A stretch of 64,000 bases of DNA from Paraburkholderia ultramafica. Its GTDB lineage: Bacteria; Pseudomonadota; Gammaproteobacteria; Burkholderiales; Burkholderiaceae. Location of the stretch: positions 62,001 to 126,000 of the forward strand of contig NZ_CADIKK010000002.1 in the NCBI RefSeq assembly GCF_902859915.1, written 5' to 3'. This document shows, piece after piece, positions 62,291 through 64,000 of the stretch. Made by a program: the position numbers and the translations under genes. The notes below the pieces were generated by a model. The model was not told the DNA's origin and searched no databases. It saw only the letters and a list, made by a program, of their open reading frames with translations. Within the stretch, counting starts at the first letter, position 1; each line of letters starts with the position of its first letter.

Positions 62291-64000
62291 ATGGATCACG
62301 ACAACATGGCAGAGACGCTCGACCTTTCCCGCCGCAAGGCCCTGAAACTCCTCGCCGGTGCGCCGATGTTGCCGCTAGGCGGTCTCGCCACGGCGTCGAT
62401 GCTGAGCGCTTGCGGCGGCAGCGGCGACGATCTGGCGACGCCGGTCAAGCCGGTCGCGAACTTCGTCTCGGCGGCATTCGGCAGCATGGCCGCGCCGACG
62501 CTTGCCGATCCCGCCGCGATGGCGAAGACCACGGTAGGCTCCACGCTGACGGTGCAATTGAGCGACGGCAGCAGCCGCACGTTCAAACTGGCCTATCAGC
62601 CGTTCTTCGTCACCGGCGACAGCGTGCCGAACATCAACGGCGGGACGATCCTCGCGGGCGGCTATTTCGATATCGGCAATCAGCCGATCGTCGATAGATC
62701 GGTCGCGGGCAAGGAGCGCCAGTTCTACTCGGATTGCCCGGACGGCAGTTCGCTGATCAAGCTCGACAAGCCCACGGTCAAGGGCCTCAAAGGCAACGCG
62801 GTATTCGCGGTCGTGCAGTTCGAATACGCGACCCGCGACCAGAGCCTCGTGTCGATGTACGGTCAGTTGCCGTCGCCGATCGCCGTGCTGACGCTCGATC
62901 AGGACCCGGCCACCGGCAAGCTCACGCTGGCGGGCTATCACAACGTCAATACGTCGAAGGCGCACGGCTTGTGGATCACTTGCGGCGCGAGCCTGTCGCC
63001 TTGGAACACGCATCTGTCGAGCGAAGAGTACGAACCGGACGCGACGACGATCGCCACCAACAGCCAGTTCAAGGGCTTCAGCCGCAGCCTGTATGGCGAC
63101 GAAACCACCGCGAATCCGTATCACTATGGCCATCTGCCGGAAGTGACGGTCAATCCGGACGGCACCGGCACGATCAGGAAGCACTACTGCCTCGGCCGCA
63201 TCTCGCACGAACTGATTCAGGTGATGCCGGACCGGCGCACGGTCCTGATGGGCGACGACGCGACCAACGGCGGCCTGTTCATGTTCATTGCCGATCGCGA
63301 AGCGGATCTGTCGGCGGGCACGCTGTACGTCGCGAAGTGGTCCCAGGTGTCGTCGAGCGGCGCGGGCGCGGCCACGCTTGCGTGGATCAACCTGGGCCAC
63401 GCCACCAGCGACGAAATCGAAGCGCTCGCCAACCAGCTGCGCGCGAGCGACATCATGGACGTCGCGACCAAAGACCCGGCCGATGCGACCTACACGAAGA
63501 TCAACTACAACGGCACCTTCAACTGGGTGCGCATCAAGCCGGGCATGAACAAGGCGGCGACGTTCCTCGAAACGCATCGCTATGCCGCGCTCGCGGGCGG
63601 CAGCATGGGCTTCACGAAGCTCGAAGGCACGACGGTCAATATCAAGGACAAGGTGCTGTATTCGGCGATGTCGCGCATCGAGAAATCGATGGTGCGCGGT
63701 CATGCCGCGTCGACCGACGTGGCCGTTGACAAGGCTATCAGCGCCGGCGCGGTCTACGCGCTGAACATGAAGGGCGGCCAGCGCGACCGCAGCGGCGGCG
63801 CGATCGACAGTGCATGGGTGCCGGTGGACATGGCCGCGCCCGCGGCGCTGGTCGGCGAGGACCTGTCAGCCGCCGATGCGCTCGGCAACACGGCGAATCC
63901 CGAGCGCATTGCGAACCCGGACAACCTCAAGTTCTCCGAGAAGCTGCGCACGCTGTTCATCGGCGAGGACAGTGGCATGCACGTGAACAATTTCCTGTGG
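62291..64000 (+). CDS. phoX: PhoX-family alkaline phosphatase (5' part)
   Basis: This is the first 570 codons of a gene cut by the window edge. The N-terminus LDLSRRKALKLLAGAPMLPLGG is a twin-arginine signal with lipid-like SACGGSG after it. Then come DUF839/PhoX landmarks: VQLSDGSSRTFKLAYQPFFV, HGLWITCGASLSPWNTHLSS (the ThrHisLeu and GluGlu metal region), YHYGHLPEVTV, LGRISHELIQVMPDRRTVLM and ADREADLSAGTLYVAKW. PhoX enzymes are Tat-exported, calcium- and iron-dependent phosphatases that release phosphate from esters. An ATG five codons later is an alternative start. Confidence 0.9.
   Translation, partial: MDHDNMAETLDLSRRKALKLLAGAPMLPLGGLATASMLSACGGSGDDLATPVKPVANFVSAAFGSMAAPTLADPAAMAKTTVGSTLTVQLSDGSSRTFKLAYQPFFVTGDSVPNINGGTILAGGYFDIGNQPIVDRSVAGKERQFYSDCPDGSSLIKLDKPTVKGLKGNAVFAVVQFEYATRDQSLVSMYGQLPSPIAVLTLDQDPATGKLTLAGYHNVNTSKAHGLWITCGASLSPWNTHLSSEEYEPDATTIATNSQFKGFSRSLYGDETTANPYHYGHLPEVTVNPDGTGTIRKHYCLGRISHELIQVMPDRRTVLMGDDATNGGLFMFIADREADLSAGTLYVAKWSQVSSSGAGAATLAWINLGHATSDEIEALANQLRASDIMDVATKDPADATYTKINYNGTFNWVRIKPGMNKAATFLETHRYAALAGGSMGFTKLEGTTVNIKDKVLYSAMSRIEKSMVRGHAASTDVAVDKAISAGAVYALNMKGGQRDRSGGAIDSAWVPVDMAAPAALVGEDLSAADALGNTANPERIANPDNLKFSEKLRTLFIGEDSGMHVNNFLW

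Overview
The window is GC-rich (roughly 60-65% by eye) DNA from a betaproteobacterium, almost certainly a Paraburkholderia. The evidence is the BraI/RsaL/BraR quorum-sensing triad, a DUF3005 protein, a monomeric isocitrate dehydrogenase and a set of small Burkholderia-type hypothetical proteins. No tRNA, rRNA or CRISPR array was seen. The layout looks like an accessory catabolic part of a chromosome: short metabolic operons, each with its own regulator, mixed with an unusually large number of decayed genes.

Left part (1-20.7 kb): the 3' end of a monomeric isocitrate dehydrogenase gene with a strong terminator; a DASS-type permease plus alpha/beta hydrolase operon; a FadR-type GntR regulator divergent from a D-glucarate unit (an internally deleted GudP-like MFS gene, then intact gudD); a DHA2-type exporter; a dienelactone hydrolase; a decaying hydrolase/SDR/LysR locus; an AraC regulator; an M20 amidohydrolase; an arsenic operon arsR-acr3-arsC-arsH with a clear operator; ogt; and an unusual leucine-rich-repeat/protein kinase fusion.

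Scrapyard (20.8-25 kb): a sugar-ABC binding-protein gene cut by an IS5-like element with 15-bp inverted repeats, a PPP-type phosphatase, a LysE exporter remnant running in frame into a Nudix gene, and the tail of a GH3 beta-glucosidase.

Centre (25.5-35.2 kb): acxABC, the three-subunit acetone carboxylase, bracketed by two paralogous AcoR-type sigma-54 activators. Near-identical -24/-12 promoters lie before acxA and before the second activator gene, and a perfect palindrome sits about 90 bp upstream of the latter. This is the most distinctive system in the window: it looks like acetone (or small ketone) use controlled by a two-activator circuit.

Right part (35.5-64 kb): dadA, an orphan histidine kinase, an atypical Nramp-family transporter, a PRC-barrel protein, an EEP-family hydrolase, an EgtB-like oxygenase, an Fnr regulator with a UspA gene that carries an FNR box at a class II position, and a sugar-acid catabolic cluster (GntR regulator, DHDPS-family fragment, SMP-30 lactonase, four-gene ABC importer, IlvD/Edd dehydratase). 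The braI-rsaL-braR quorum-sensing cassette sits inside that cluster, exactly where the 5' part of the DHDPS-family gene is missing. After it come cysE with a truncated AraC tail, a small lipoprotein, a porin remnant that kept its terminator, and phoX (cut by the window edge) behind a three-repeat Pho box.

At least ten truncated, frameshifted, internally deleted or nonsense-interrupted genes were recognised, which points to extensive rearrangement and ongoing gene loss. All product calls rest on motif and family recognition by reading; no database search was possible.
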